A stretch of 64,000 nucleotides of DNA from Adiantum capillus-veneris. Its lineage: Eukaryota; Streptophyta; Polypodiopsida; Polypodiales; Pteridaceae. This document shows positions 34,996-44,966 of this stretch, in pieces. Both the position numbers and the translations under genes were made by a program. The stretch's first letter is position 1; the number at the start of each line of letters is the position of its first letter. Below the pieces are notes generated by a model. That model did not search any database. It was not told where the DNA came from and saw only the letters and a program-made list of their open reading frames with translations. The stretch spans positions 119,732,891-119,796,890 of the forward strand of contig CM043947.1 of assembly GCA_014529385.2 (NCBI GenBank), read 5' to 3'.

Positions 34996-36330
34996 ATGGA
35001 AGGAAGACGACCACGACGACCATCCGCCTCTGCTAAATCTGTGGAACTATTCAACAGCTTTGACTTAGACCATGGTCGCTGGATGTCTACCACAGTCACC
35101 ATTGGTAGTTGGGTTCTGCTTCAAACAAGAAGAAGAAAACGGATGTCAAATGAATTCATCAACAGCTACAAAGGACGTGTGAAATATTTTCGCTTGTCTC
35201 AAACGGGAAAGACACTGAAAGAGGTGCTCATTGAGCATGCATATATGCACTCCGAACTACGACTACAACAGTCACCTTTGGGTTTTCCTACTCATAGACC
35301 AAACTGTGTGACTACTATATTGCTAAAAAGTCTTTAAAGATCCTTCAAGTTATTTTATTGACTATTTCTTGTGACCATTCTCTTATCTTTTGTTTTTGCA
35401 GATATTTATCCTTCTAACAAAGAAGACTGGCAACCAGTTGAGTGCATAATTGGTATTTTTGATGCTTTTCATGCTTCGGTGGGAGAACTTATGTACAGAA
35501 CTAGTGCGAGAAGAGCTCTTGCAAAGAGGGGAGTTTTCTTTTATGACTACTTTTACAACACCCCTTGCTCTGTCCATGGATTTGGCACTTTGAAACCTTT
35601 CCCTCTTCCCCAACAAGATTCCCCAAAGTGGCCAGTTCCAACTTCAGAAACCTCTGAGTGTTTTAAACTCAAGCTTCATCAGGAAAGTTTGAAGTGTTTG
35701 TGACCAAACATTGCAAGCAGGCAAGTACGAGTCAGTCTATTTATGCCATTACATGTCTTTATAGATTTCTTCCACGATGAGGAGGTTAGAAAAACAGAAA
35801 CCATGTTCATCTGCAAATCCCAAACTTGCCTTGATTTTTTGGATGATAATTGGGATGTCAGTGATTCTGAAGGCATTTTGTGCAAAGTTGACAAGCGCTC
35901 GGTTGTGTGCAAGTGTATGATAGCATCACAAAATTTTATAGTTTCTTTCTACTACATGAGGTGGCATCGAGTGAATGGTCAGTTGGTAGCTATGGATCAA
36001 GATTTAAGTGACAATGCTTTTAATCCCTTGATGTCCATCGAGATATGGTTTTCAATTATTTGCTTACAGTTGTTGTGGTCAGATCAAATGTCACTTTAAG
36101 ACAGGTTCAAGAGGATCTGTTAAATGAGTTCGATCTCAAGTTGCCTTCAAAATTCGTTCTCAAGGGTAACATGCGAAAGGTACTAAGCTACATGTATTAC
36201 TTTTATACGTTGATGTTTCTATCGTGCTCATGTGTCCCAATGTCTTATTGTGTATGTTGCATTGCAGGTACCTCACAGACAAGAAAATATGACTCTTTGT
36301 GCACAAATTACCAACGACAGACTTGAAATA
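34996..36330 (+). pseudogene. Gene 1 of the large transposon: multi-exon protein, possibly BAH-like
   Basis: Exon 1 begins MEGRRPRRPSASAK. A good acceptor (TTTTGTTTTTGCAG at 35387-35400) opens exon 2 with DIYPSNKEDWQPVECIIGIFDAF. The frame has one stop (TGA, 35701-35703) and then continues in register to 36097. A further exon after TTTGCTTACAG (about 36069) reads RQVQEDLLNEFDLKLPSKF. The pattern GSWVLL...YKGRVKYFRL...VLIEHAY...W.PVECIIG faintly resembles a BAH chromatin-reading domain, but I cannot confirm this. No membrane or signal sequence. It converges on the Ulp1-like gene. The single stop suggests fairly recent inactivation. Confidence 0.45.
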
Positions 36331-36549
36331 GTGAACTAACTGTACACAATGATTCAAATACTATTCTCAAAGATTACTCGACAAAGGCATCTCTCTACAT
36401 TGCCAAACACCATTGGATCCTCACTCTCCCATTTTTTAAGAAAGTTGTACACAACATTTTGTAAACTTTGAACCATAATCAAAACAAAAGTCAAATTTCG
36501 ATCCACTGCTTGTAATCCATTTGTCAAAAGGACATTTCATAATCTCTTT

Positions 36550-38000
36550 CTAATCTTGTGCATGCGGTGATGTGGGGGCTGTTGGTTGAGGTTGAGGAGA
36601 GGTGGTGGCTTGGGGGTTTGGGGACTCTGGAGCTGCTTCATGAGTAGGAGAGGTGCTGGGTGGGGGGTTTGGGGGCTTTGGAGCTGCTTCATGAGCAGGA
36701 GAGGTGCTGGGTGGGGGGTTTGAGGGTTCTGGAGCTGTTTCTTGAGGAAGAGAGCTGGTGGAAGCTTGGGTTGGGGAGGCATTTGGGGAGATATTGATAT
36801 GTGCTTGTGTTGGTGTGGCAGATACAGGATATCTTATTGGCGGAGGCCTAGGCGTGGGCCTTGGTGCTGGCGGGATAAAAGCATCATGTGCTCCGTCTGG
36901 ACGCATGGTCACACAATTGATCAAGTTTTCAATCATTCTGTTTCTAAACGAAGAAACATCAGCCTTTGAATAATCTGCCAAATTTCTTACCTACGTTAAG
37001 AACATCATGTTTATTAACATAGCTACTAACTTATTAAGATACAAAATCTGTAAACAAGTGTCAAATGCTTACACTTCTACAACTTCCATCAAGCATGACC
37101 CCTAACAAAAATTTTGCATTGATTAAGACCCTCCATCCACAAGAGTAGGCATCGTCCTGCTTAGGGACTTTGTAACTAATAATCGTAAGATTCTCATATA
37201 TCTGCTCTTGCGTTAAAGCTTCAAGAGCAGACACAAGCTTCGGAACAGATCTGCGCAAAATACAATTAAATTTCATAAGCGACTTTTAACAAAATTCTAT
37301 GCGATGTCGAACAAAATACAAAACCTCTTACCTACGTACTTCACCATGAAATTCATGGGATGAACTAGCAAGGTAGCACTGGTTTCGTTCAAGGTGTAAG
37401 AGAACAAGACTCTAATGAGCGCTGTTACAAATAAACATAAGCAAAATATATGTCATCACAACAAATTAGAGTTCAAGATAAAATAATTTCACTATTGAAA
37501 CATTGCGTACCCTTCATGATAAGCCAGAACAAAAAATTTTACCGTCTCCATGTTCACTAACTGGAACCAGTCAACTACTTCCACTAAAGATGTATCCTCG
37601 ACCGTCAAAACAAACAAGAGGTTTGAGTCAAGGACGACGACATCATCTTGCATATTCCAAGGAAAATTTGAAACTACAAAACTGTAAAGAAATTCGTGTC
37701 ATACAAAATTGAATATATTAAAAGAATTTATTGTGAAAAAAAGAATTGCATGCACCAAAGCAAGCAATTAATGATTGAGTCTGTGAATTCCCTCGTCCTG
37801 TTCTATAAAATTGCAATCTCATGGGGGTGATAGGGAAAATACAGAATGCGTCCCCACACAGGAAGGCCAACATGGAAATAGGGAAACAACAATGACAAAT
37901 CATCAGCGTTGGCGTCCCTGATGGCATCTACCATTCGTTCCTCCATCATCTCAAGGCGTAGTGCTCCAATCTTTCACTATCATCTTCTGTCGTGTCCCGC
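36550..38000 (-). pseudogene. Gene 2, 3' part: Ulp1-like (C48) cysteine protease with proline-rich tail
   Basis: Minus-strand exons can be read at about 37960-37805, 37690-37500, 37425-37330, 37258-37075 and 36991-36550. Splice signals include TTTTGCGCAG before the fourth exon and TTCTTAACGTAG before the fifth. The protease end VPKQDDAYSCGWRVLINA carries the catalytic Cys in the Q-D-x-x-x-C-G box of Ulp1/SENP enzymes that cut SUMO-like proteins. The catalytic His/Asp box is not clear. The last exon starts VRNLADYSKADVSSFRNR and ends in a tail of 17-residue repeats (PPPSTSPxHEAAP). Phase does not match at one junction and a frameshift occurs near 37960. Ulp1 domains are frequent passengers of plant Mutator and CACTA elements. 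Confidence 0.65.
36600..36752 (-). repeat. 51-bp tandem repeat coding for a proline-rich tail
   Basis: Three in-frame copies of a 17-codon unit (core PPPSTSPxHEAAP) at the end of the Ulp1-like gene. Length is an exact multiple of three, so the repeats expanded under coding constraint or by in-frame slippage. Confidence 0.8.
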
Positions 38001-38127
38001 TCGGTGTTGAGACGGGTGTTGTATCGATGCATTTGTGTAGACACTTCATGAACTTTGACATTGCCAATAGGTGGTATTCTAAGAATATTGTCCATCTTTC
38101 GGTCTGAAATATTGACAGGCGGTATTG

Positions 38128-38569
38128 TTTTGTCATACCTGAACCTGAGAAGGCGAAGTGTGTTGATGTCTCACGGCATCAATGTTGTCCAATGGGCATG
38201 GGCCGAGCGAATGTAGCTGTCCTGGAAAAGCCCTACAAAAAAATCCTCGGCGGCCTCGTGCAAGCATCCCATTGCACTTCGAGACCACCGGAAATTCAGG
38301 CTGTGTTGCTCGCAAATCTCGCGAACAAGTCTCTGGAATGGCAGTTTAGGTATTGCCAATGAAATGTGCTTTTGGAGCTTACGAAGTTCAAGTAGAACAC
38401 TCCTATTCTGCTCGTATCTTCTTCTTGGCATTGTTGCCCGTAATTGCGGCATGGTCTTTCCCGGAATCACTTGCGATGTTGACGGTCGGACTGTAGACGA
38501 GCTAGCCTAGCCCTGCGCACCAGACTGGCCAGGATAAACCTTCGTTGCTATTTTCTTTGTGTGGGCCAT
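38128..38569 (-). pseudogene. Gene 2, 5' part: histone H3 variant, CENH3-like
   Basis: From ATG at 38569 the minus strand reads MAHTKKIATK, a divergent H3 tail start. The fold follows at full length: LLELRKLQKH (alpha-N), KLPFQRLVREI (alpha-1, identical to canonical H3), FRWSRSAMGCLHEAAEDFFV (loop 1, alpha-2), VGLFQDS, HAHWTTLMP and DINTLRLLRF (alpha-3). Trp in loop 1 and EAAEDF are features of centromeric H3 rather than H3.1/H3.3, although loop 1 is not lengthened. Two stops interrupt it: TAG at codon 21 and TGA where LMP[K/R]DI is expected (38173-38171). After the fold the frame runs on for about 60 codons (IPPVNISDRKMDNIL...) toward the protease, with a CAG/GTATGA donor-like site between. 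It may have been one protein with the Ulp1 part or a separate first exon. Confidence 0.8.
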
Positions 38570-38639
38570 GACCTAAACGAGGAAATTGCGATGAAATATG
38601 GAAATCTGGATGTGGGTAAAAACGCAGCGTGACTAGAGA

Positions 38640-39168
38640 CACTTTGGAAAAAACGATGAGAAAAAAAGGGAGGGGGGGGTTTTTATATTAGCGAAATAAG
38701 TATAATGAGAAGAGACAGCTGCATTGATCATGACATTGCGAGGTATGACGAGAAGCATGCGAGCATAATGATTATGCGCCACGTGGCACATCGGGACTCA
38801 AGCGATATTGGTGGTGCCAAAATTAGTGGCACTGCCTATTCGCGGTGTGGCACGATGAGTAAAGAAGGTGCCCAACAGGTTGCCCTAGCAACAACGGTAT
38901 GTCGTGGCACAACGGAAGGAGGCGGACCTGAGTACTCTGGACTGGCCGTATCGTGTTATGACACGACAACAAGCTGTCGCGCCAAAATGCGATAGCGGTG
39001 CTTTTGTGGAGCGACGGCACTAGTTTTGCGTTGTGGCGGGACCATTCCACGGAAGCTGACACGTGGCGTAATTATCACGGCGATTGCATGATGCACCGGT
39101 GGCGCGACAAAAAGGCGTCGCGGCACAACGCGAGGAGGCAGACCTGAGTACTCTGGACTGGCCGTATC
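38640..39168. repeat. GC-rich spacer with internal repeats, left side of the nested array
   Basis: The string CTGAGTACTCTGGACTGGCC occurs twice (about 38929 and 39142). TTATGACACGACAACAAGCTG and about 150 bp after it (38955-39105) reappear at 53960-54105 beyond the array. This is therefore the broken target of the gypsy array and probably the shared upstream region of the divergent genes at 38569 and 54215. A G-run lies at 38669-38678. Confidence 0.65.
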
Positions 39169-40529
39169 GGGTTGGTACAACTAAAGTTGGTCGAAGCTAG
39201 CAAGTGATCTATGCCATGCCAAGACAAAAATCGAGTGCAATGCAAAAGACTAGGGCAGGCACCAAGGCCCTTGGCAGCCAAAGGATAACGGGAAAGTATG
39301 CCTGATGCGATTTTTTAGGCCAAAAGTACAGCGGAATGATCCAGTTGGGATGGCATGTCAAGAGTTTTGAAATGCCAAGTCAAAACTCTAGAATGAAGAG
39401 TTCAGCATGCTCTAGAAGCCGGTCCATACGGCTCATCAAACGGAGCCCCGGTGCTCAAGATATTGCAGTTTAAAGAAAGAGTGTGTAGCAGATCCCCGAT
39501 GGGCAAGGCAGCTAGGGACAGGTGGCCCGGGCTGATGTCAGTGTATATGTGTATAGTGCTAAAGTTATGGATCATGCCTGTCTTCTCGGATTGCAAATCA
39601 GAGCTCTAGATAGCAAGATATGGCCAGTTGCACATTTTCAGGGGGCCGTGTCTGAGCCCAATGGACCGCATTGGGAAATGTGCCATCTGGCGTCGTTTTA
39701 GCCTCGCCAAGATTCTGGATGAAAGGGTGTACCATATGGAGTTAGCACGAATCGACTGCACATCAATCGGATGCTTAGTCGGCAAGATACTGCAAAACGA
39801 ATTCGGGAGCATTTAACAACGAGAGGTTTGCAGATGCTGTTTGGCTTTTTTTTGTTGCCTTGAATGACGGCATTGAAGATCCCAAAGTGGGGCAAGAGGC
39901 AGAGAATTTGAAGGCGGACATGGTGTGTTTAGGCCCGGGCAGGCCGGGCTCCAAAGCCGCTTCATAGACCAACTGGGCAATGCACAGCAAAGCACCCAAT
40001 GCAAACCAAAAAGGGGCTTTTTTATTGAAGTTGAAATGGGATTTTTTCAAGTTTTCAAAAGGATTTGAAAGACATGATCCGTGAGGCTGCCACATGGCGG
40101 GCAGTGCTCCCACATGCGGTTGCGCAGCGCATATTGGCGGGCTATATAAGCTGGGGCGTGGCCCTTTTAGAGACATGCAAGAGGGAGGGAGAGAGAGCTC
40201 CCTTCGTGAGTTATGGCGTCGGCGGCCCTGGGCGCTGCTCTGGCGGCGGTATCGCGAAGTAGGTGGTGGGTGGCCGGATACGGCGGTTTTGGAGACGAGC
40301 GAGGCTGCGCAATGGCGCGCACGCGCGGTCCTTGGCGGCGTTGATGACAAGGGGGCGGTGCCTGCGGCCTTGGAAGGCCTCATTTTGGAAGGCTGAGAGG
40401 GAAGGGCATTAGCGACATCGCTAATGCCCCCCCAGCTCGAGTTAGAGAGCGACCCCATGGGAAAAGAGAGAGAGAATATAGCCAGTTGAGGCGGTGCCAA
40501 TTAGGAGGAGGGTCAAGTGGAGCTGAAGC

Positions 40530-40578
<49 letters not shown>

Positions 40579-41195
40579 GGATTCAATGGGCGGCCAAATG
40601 GACCAAGCCAAGGACTATCCGGGCCAAAGAGGGCGAAGAAGAAATTGAAGGGAGAGAGAGCAGGAGGCCAAGCCAAATGCAAGGCCCCAAGGAAGAAGAC
40701 AAAGAGAAGTCGGATAGAGGAAAGGGAGAGTCAAAGTCAAAAATGGAGCAGTGTAAGGATGAGGCCAATAGGGGTAAAAGTGAAGAGATAAAAATAAAAA
40801 ACTAAAAAGCCTAGGGGGCAATAGCGACGTCGCTAATGCCCCCCCCAGTGCAAAGAGTGAAGAAGAGAGAAATACAGCAAAGCGGTGCCCTCTTCTCAAA
40901 AGATACCAATTCAAGATGCCAGGTGGACCTAATAAATTGTAAATTCCCAAATAAAAGCAACCCCCTATAAAAGTCAAAAATTAATCAAATTGGGGGACTT
41001 TTTTCTTGGTCTTTTGAGGTGCCGTTTGAAGCCTGCAAAGTGTGTGAGAAGTGGCAATGGAGCAGGCGGTGGTCTGCTAGTGTTAAGTGTTTCTTTGAAG
41101 GTGTTTTCTGAGAGGATAGGGGTGATGTGAATACCCTGAGCTATAAAGACGCCCGTTTGTTTGTGTTGGGTGTTTTCCCCTATTTCCCCTCTCCA
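39169..41195 (+). repeat. LTR 1 of the gypsy array
   Basis: About 2.0 kb. The start has drifted (GTTGGTACAAC for TGATGGTACAGC) and about 320 bp near 41040 are deleted relative to the other LTRs. The TATATAAG box is at 40143 and a GA run at 40532-40575. Confidence 0.85.
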
Positions 41196-42250
41196 GCGTT
41201 ATGACGTGACAACATGAGTTTGGTGTGCCACTTTTAAAGTTTGTACATATGCTTTTGGTCGAACATAAATGTTCAACGAGGGGGTGGGCAATGATGGTAC
41301 AGCTAAAGTTGGTCGAAGCTAGCAAGTGATCTATGCCAGGCCAAGACAGCAATTGAGTGTAGTGCAAAAGGCTAGGGCAGGCACCAAGGTCCTTGGCAGC
41401 CAAAGGATAACGGGAAAGTATGCCTGATGCGGTTTTTTAGGACAAAAGTGCAGCGGAATGATCCAGTTGGGATGGCATGTCAAGAGGTCTGAAATGCCAA
41501 GTCAAAACTCTAAAATGTAGAGTTTAGAGTGCTCTAGAAGCCGGTCTAGACGGCTCGTCAAACACAGCCCCGGTGCTCAAGATATTGCAGTTTAAAGAAA
41601 GAGTGTGTAGCAGATCCCCTATGGGCAGGGCAGCTATGGACAGGTGTCCCGGGATGATGTCAGTGTATAGGTGTATAGTGCTCAAGTTATGGAGCATGCG
41701 TGTCTTCTCGGATTGCGAATCGGAGCTCTAGATAGCAAGATATGGCCAGTTGAAGATTTTAAGGGGGCCGGGTCTGAGCCCACTGGACCGCATTGGGCAA
41801 TGTGCCATCTGGCGTCGTTTTAGCCTCGCCAAGGTTCTCCATGAAAGTGTGTACCATATGGAGTTAGCAGGAATCGACTGCACATCAATCGGATGCTTAG
41901 TCGGCAAGATACAGCAAAACGAATTCGGGAGCATTTACGAGAGGTTTGCAGATGTTGTTTGGCTTTTTTTTGCTGCCTTGAATGACGGCATTGAATATCC
42001 CAAAGTGGGGCAAGAGGTAGAGAATTTGAAAGCGGACATGGTGTGTTGAGGCCGGGCTCCAAATCTGGTTCATAGACCAACTGGGCAACGCATAGCAAAG
42101 CACCCAATGCAAACCAAAAAGGGGCTTTTTTATTGAAGCTGAAATGGGGTTTTTTCAAGTTTTCAAAACGATTTGAAAGCCATGAGCCGTGAGGCTGCCA
42201 CGTGGCAGGCAGTGCTCCCACATGCGGTTGCGGGGCGGGTATTGGCGGGC

Positions 42251-42258
42251 TATATAAG
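42251..42258 (+). promoter_or_regulatory. TATA box of the gypsy LTRs
   Basis: GGGCTATATAAGCT is conserved at the same place in all four LTRs (40143, 42251, 50034, 52483), about 960-1000 bp from the LTR start, so it is the likely core promoter. The transcribed part includes the hairpin and the GA run. Confidence 0.7.
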
Positions 42259-42508
42259 CTGGGGCGTGGCCCTTTTAGATACATGCAAGAGGGAGGGAGA
42301 GAGAGATCCCTTCGTGAGTTATGGCGTTGGCGGCCCTGGGCGCCCTTGCGGCGGTATCGCGGAGCAGGTGGTGGGTGGCCGGATACGGCGGTTTTGGAGA
42401 CGAGCGGGGCGGTGCAGTGGTGCGCCCGCATGGTCCTTGGTGGCGTTGATGACAAGGGGGCGGTGCCTGCGGCCTTGGAAGGCCTCATTTTGGAAGGCTG
42501 AGGGGGAA

Positions 42509-42534
42509 GGGCATTAGCGACATCGCTAATGCCC
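42509..42534 (+). repeat. Perfect 12-bp hairpin in the LTR transcribed region
   Basis: Arm GGGCATTAGCGA, loop CA, then the exact reverse complement. It also occurs at 40404-40429 and 50295-50320. In LTR 4 (52741) both the stem and the outer C-run have changed. A second, related palindrome (AGCGACGTCGCT core) follows about 400 bp later in the LTRs. Confidence 0.85.
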
Positions 42535-42632
42535 CCCCGGCTCGAGTTAGAGAGCGACCCCACAGGAGAAGAGAGAGAATATAGCCAGCTGAGGCGGTGC
42601 CAATTAGGAGGAGGGTCAAGTGGAGCTGAAGC

Positions 42633-42767
<135 letters not shown>

Positions 42768-43703
42768 GGATGCAATGGGAGACCAAATGGACCAAGACAA
42801 CGACTATCCGGGCCAAAGAGGGCGAAGGAGAAATTGAAGGGAGAGAGAGAAGGAGGCCAAGCCAAATGCAAGGCCCCAAGGAAGAAGACAAAGAGAAGTC
42901 GGATAGAGGAAAGGGAGATTCAAAGTAAAAAATGGAGCAGTGTAAGGCTGAGGCCAATAGGGGTAAAAATGAAGAGATAAAAATAAAAAAATAAAAAGCC
43001 TAGGGGGCAAAAGCGACGTTGCTAATGCCCCCCACCCCCCCCTAGTGCAAAGAGTGAAGAAGAGAGAAATAGAGCAAAGCGGTGCCCTCTTCTCAAAATA
43101 TACCAATTCAAGATGCCAGGTGGACCTATTAAATTGTAAATTCCCAAATAAAAGCCACCCCCTATAAAAGTCAAAAATTAATCAAATTTGGGGCTTTTTT
43201 CTTGGCCTTTTGAGGTGCCGTTTGAAGCTGCAAAGTGGACTTCTCTAGCAAGCTAGCCCCTTTGTAACTTTTGCTTGAAAATGGCCATGGTGATGGCATT
43301 GCAAGCCGGTGTATGTGTTCTTTGAAGTGCAATCAAGCCACAGTTGCCTCCCAAGCTCTTGTTTCCCCTTCCCCCTTTCTCTTTCTCCTGCTTTCATGTC
43401 CCTCCTTGGTGCCGGCTATGTGGAAGTGTGTGCCCCCCTGAACCGATAGTGCTTTGAGTGAGAGAGTGAGATTGAGTGGTTGTGTACGTGTGTAAGGGTG
43501 GAGACAGGCAGTGGTAGAAGGTGTACCTTGTGTGGTGGGTTTGTAGAGTGTGTGCGAAGTGGCAATGGAGCAGGCGGTGGTCTGCTAGTATTAAGTGTTT
43601 CTTTGAAGGTGTTTTCTGAGAGGATAGGGGTGTTGTGAATACCCTGAGCTATAGAGAGGCCCGTTTGTTTGTGCTGGGTGTGTTCCCCCATTCCCCCTCT
43701 CCA

Positions 43704-43730
43704 TCTTCTGGTGCCCCCACTGAGGAGCAC
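43704..43730 (+). promoter_or_regulatory. Candidate primer-binding site of the gypsy element
   Basis: TGGTGCCCCCACTGAG begins six bases after the 5' LTR, the expected position. I cannot name the tRNA with confidence. Confidence 0.5.
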
Positions 43731-43781
43731 ATTGATTGCTCCCAGTTGATCGAAAAGAAGCGGTTTTTCGCGTTGGAAGTC

Positions 43782-44726
43782 ATGGGAGGTAGAAGCTATG
43801 GACCGATTTTTACAGGAGAATAGAGCCCTGACGAGTGGATGTCAGATTTCGAGCTGTACATGCTATCGTTGCGTATGCCGAACGAGGATAGCAAGATGCA
43901 GACTTTTCCTTTGGTGATGCATGGTAGAGCTAAAGCATGGTACGACGCATTGGAAGGTGAGCCGAAGCAAGCATGGCCGGCTCTACGAGCGAGGTTTATT
44001 CACGACTTCCGCAAGGAGACTTCCCCAGTCGAAGTGGATGCAAAGCTGAAGACGCTTAAGCAAGATGTAAGTGAAGAGTTCAATTTGTTTTTGGGTCATT
44101 TTGAAGAGTGTTGGGCAGAGTTAGCGGCAGCCATGCAATTGGCTAATGGAGACTACTTCAAGCTGGACAAATTCATGGCATGTCTGCATCCCAAGGTGAG
44201 AGAGAAAGTTGATTTCGAGAGCCCAGAGTATTATAATGGTGCGGTAGCCATTGCACGGTCGAAGAGCAAAAAGATAAAGAAGAAGATAGAGCAGGGCATG
44301 TCAGGCTACGAGACGATGGCCCATGTTCAACCGCAGAGTCCGAGAGAGGCTGGACATGAAGAAAATCAGGGAATTCGAGGTGTAGCTATTGTGCCGCAAA
44401 ATTGGGTGCGCACAGTGCAAGATTTATCCGAGCAGATGCAAGAGTTGCGGCTCAGTGTCATGGATAGAGGACAGCCAAGAGGAGAAAGGGGCAGGGCACG
44501 ACCACTGCCAGGTAGGTGTTACAATTGTGGAGAAGAAGGGCATTATGCACCCGATTGTCCTCAACCGCAGAGAGAACGAGGAGGTATGTACCCGCGTTTT
44601 GGTAGAGGTCGAGGTCAAGGGAAATACAATGGTCCAAGGGAGAAAACGGTGGAGAATCCTATGCAGCCAGATCTGCAAAACGTAGGTGAAGTTCCAAGAG
44701 TAAACATCATAGGGGTGGACAAGTAG
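43782..44726 (+). pseudogene. gag: Gypsy Gag
   Basis: The likely start is MGGRSYGPIFTGE at 43782. A TAG at 43821-43823 is followed in frame by SPDEWMSDFELYM. The retrotransposon Gag core spans roughly residues 45-165 (QTFPLVMHGRAKAWYDAL, ARFIHDFR, LFLGHFEECW). The C-terminal zinc knuckle CYNCGEEGHYAPDC (CX2CX4HX4C) binds RNA during particle assembly. An Arg/Gly-rich stretch follows. The frame ends at TAG 44724, but coding character continues in register through two more TAGs (44889, 44964) into pol, so Gag and Pol were probably one polyprotein. Confidence 0.9.
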
Positions 44727-44966
44727 GATGTCGAAATTTTGGCCAATAAGAGGGCAAGAGTTGAGAGGGAGACAGAGGTAGAATGGGAAACTAGAGCTCG
44801 CAAGGGCAAAGAGAAGGTGTACGAAGGCAGAGAGCAGCCTGAGCCTAGCAAGAGAAGGAGACATCACAAGATCAAGCAAGCGGATTTCTAGCTAGGACGA
44901 GTCTATCCTGAGTACAACCTAGTGAGTGATGTTCAAAATCAAAAGGCAAATATTATGTTTGGTTAG

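Noticed and set aside
39775-40500. 241-residue minus-strand frame, with similar ones at 41820-42800 and 52163-52837
   Set aside because: These are antisense frames inside LTRs. They recur only because the LTRs do, and they run through the promoter and hairpin without any domain.
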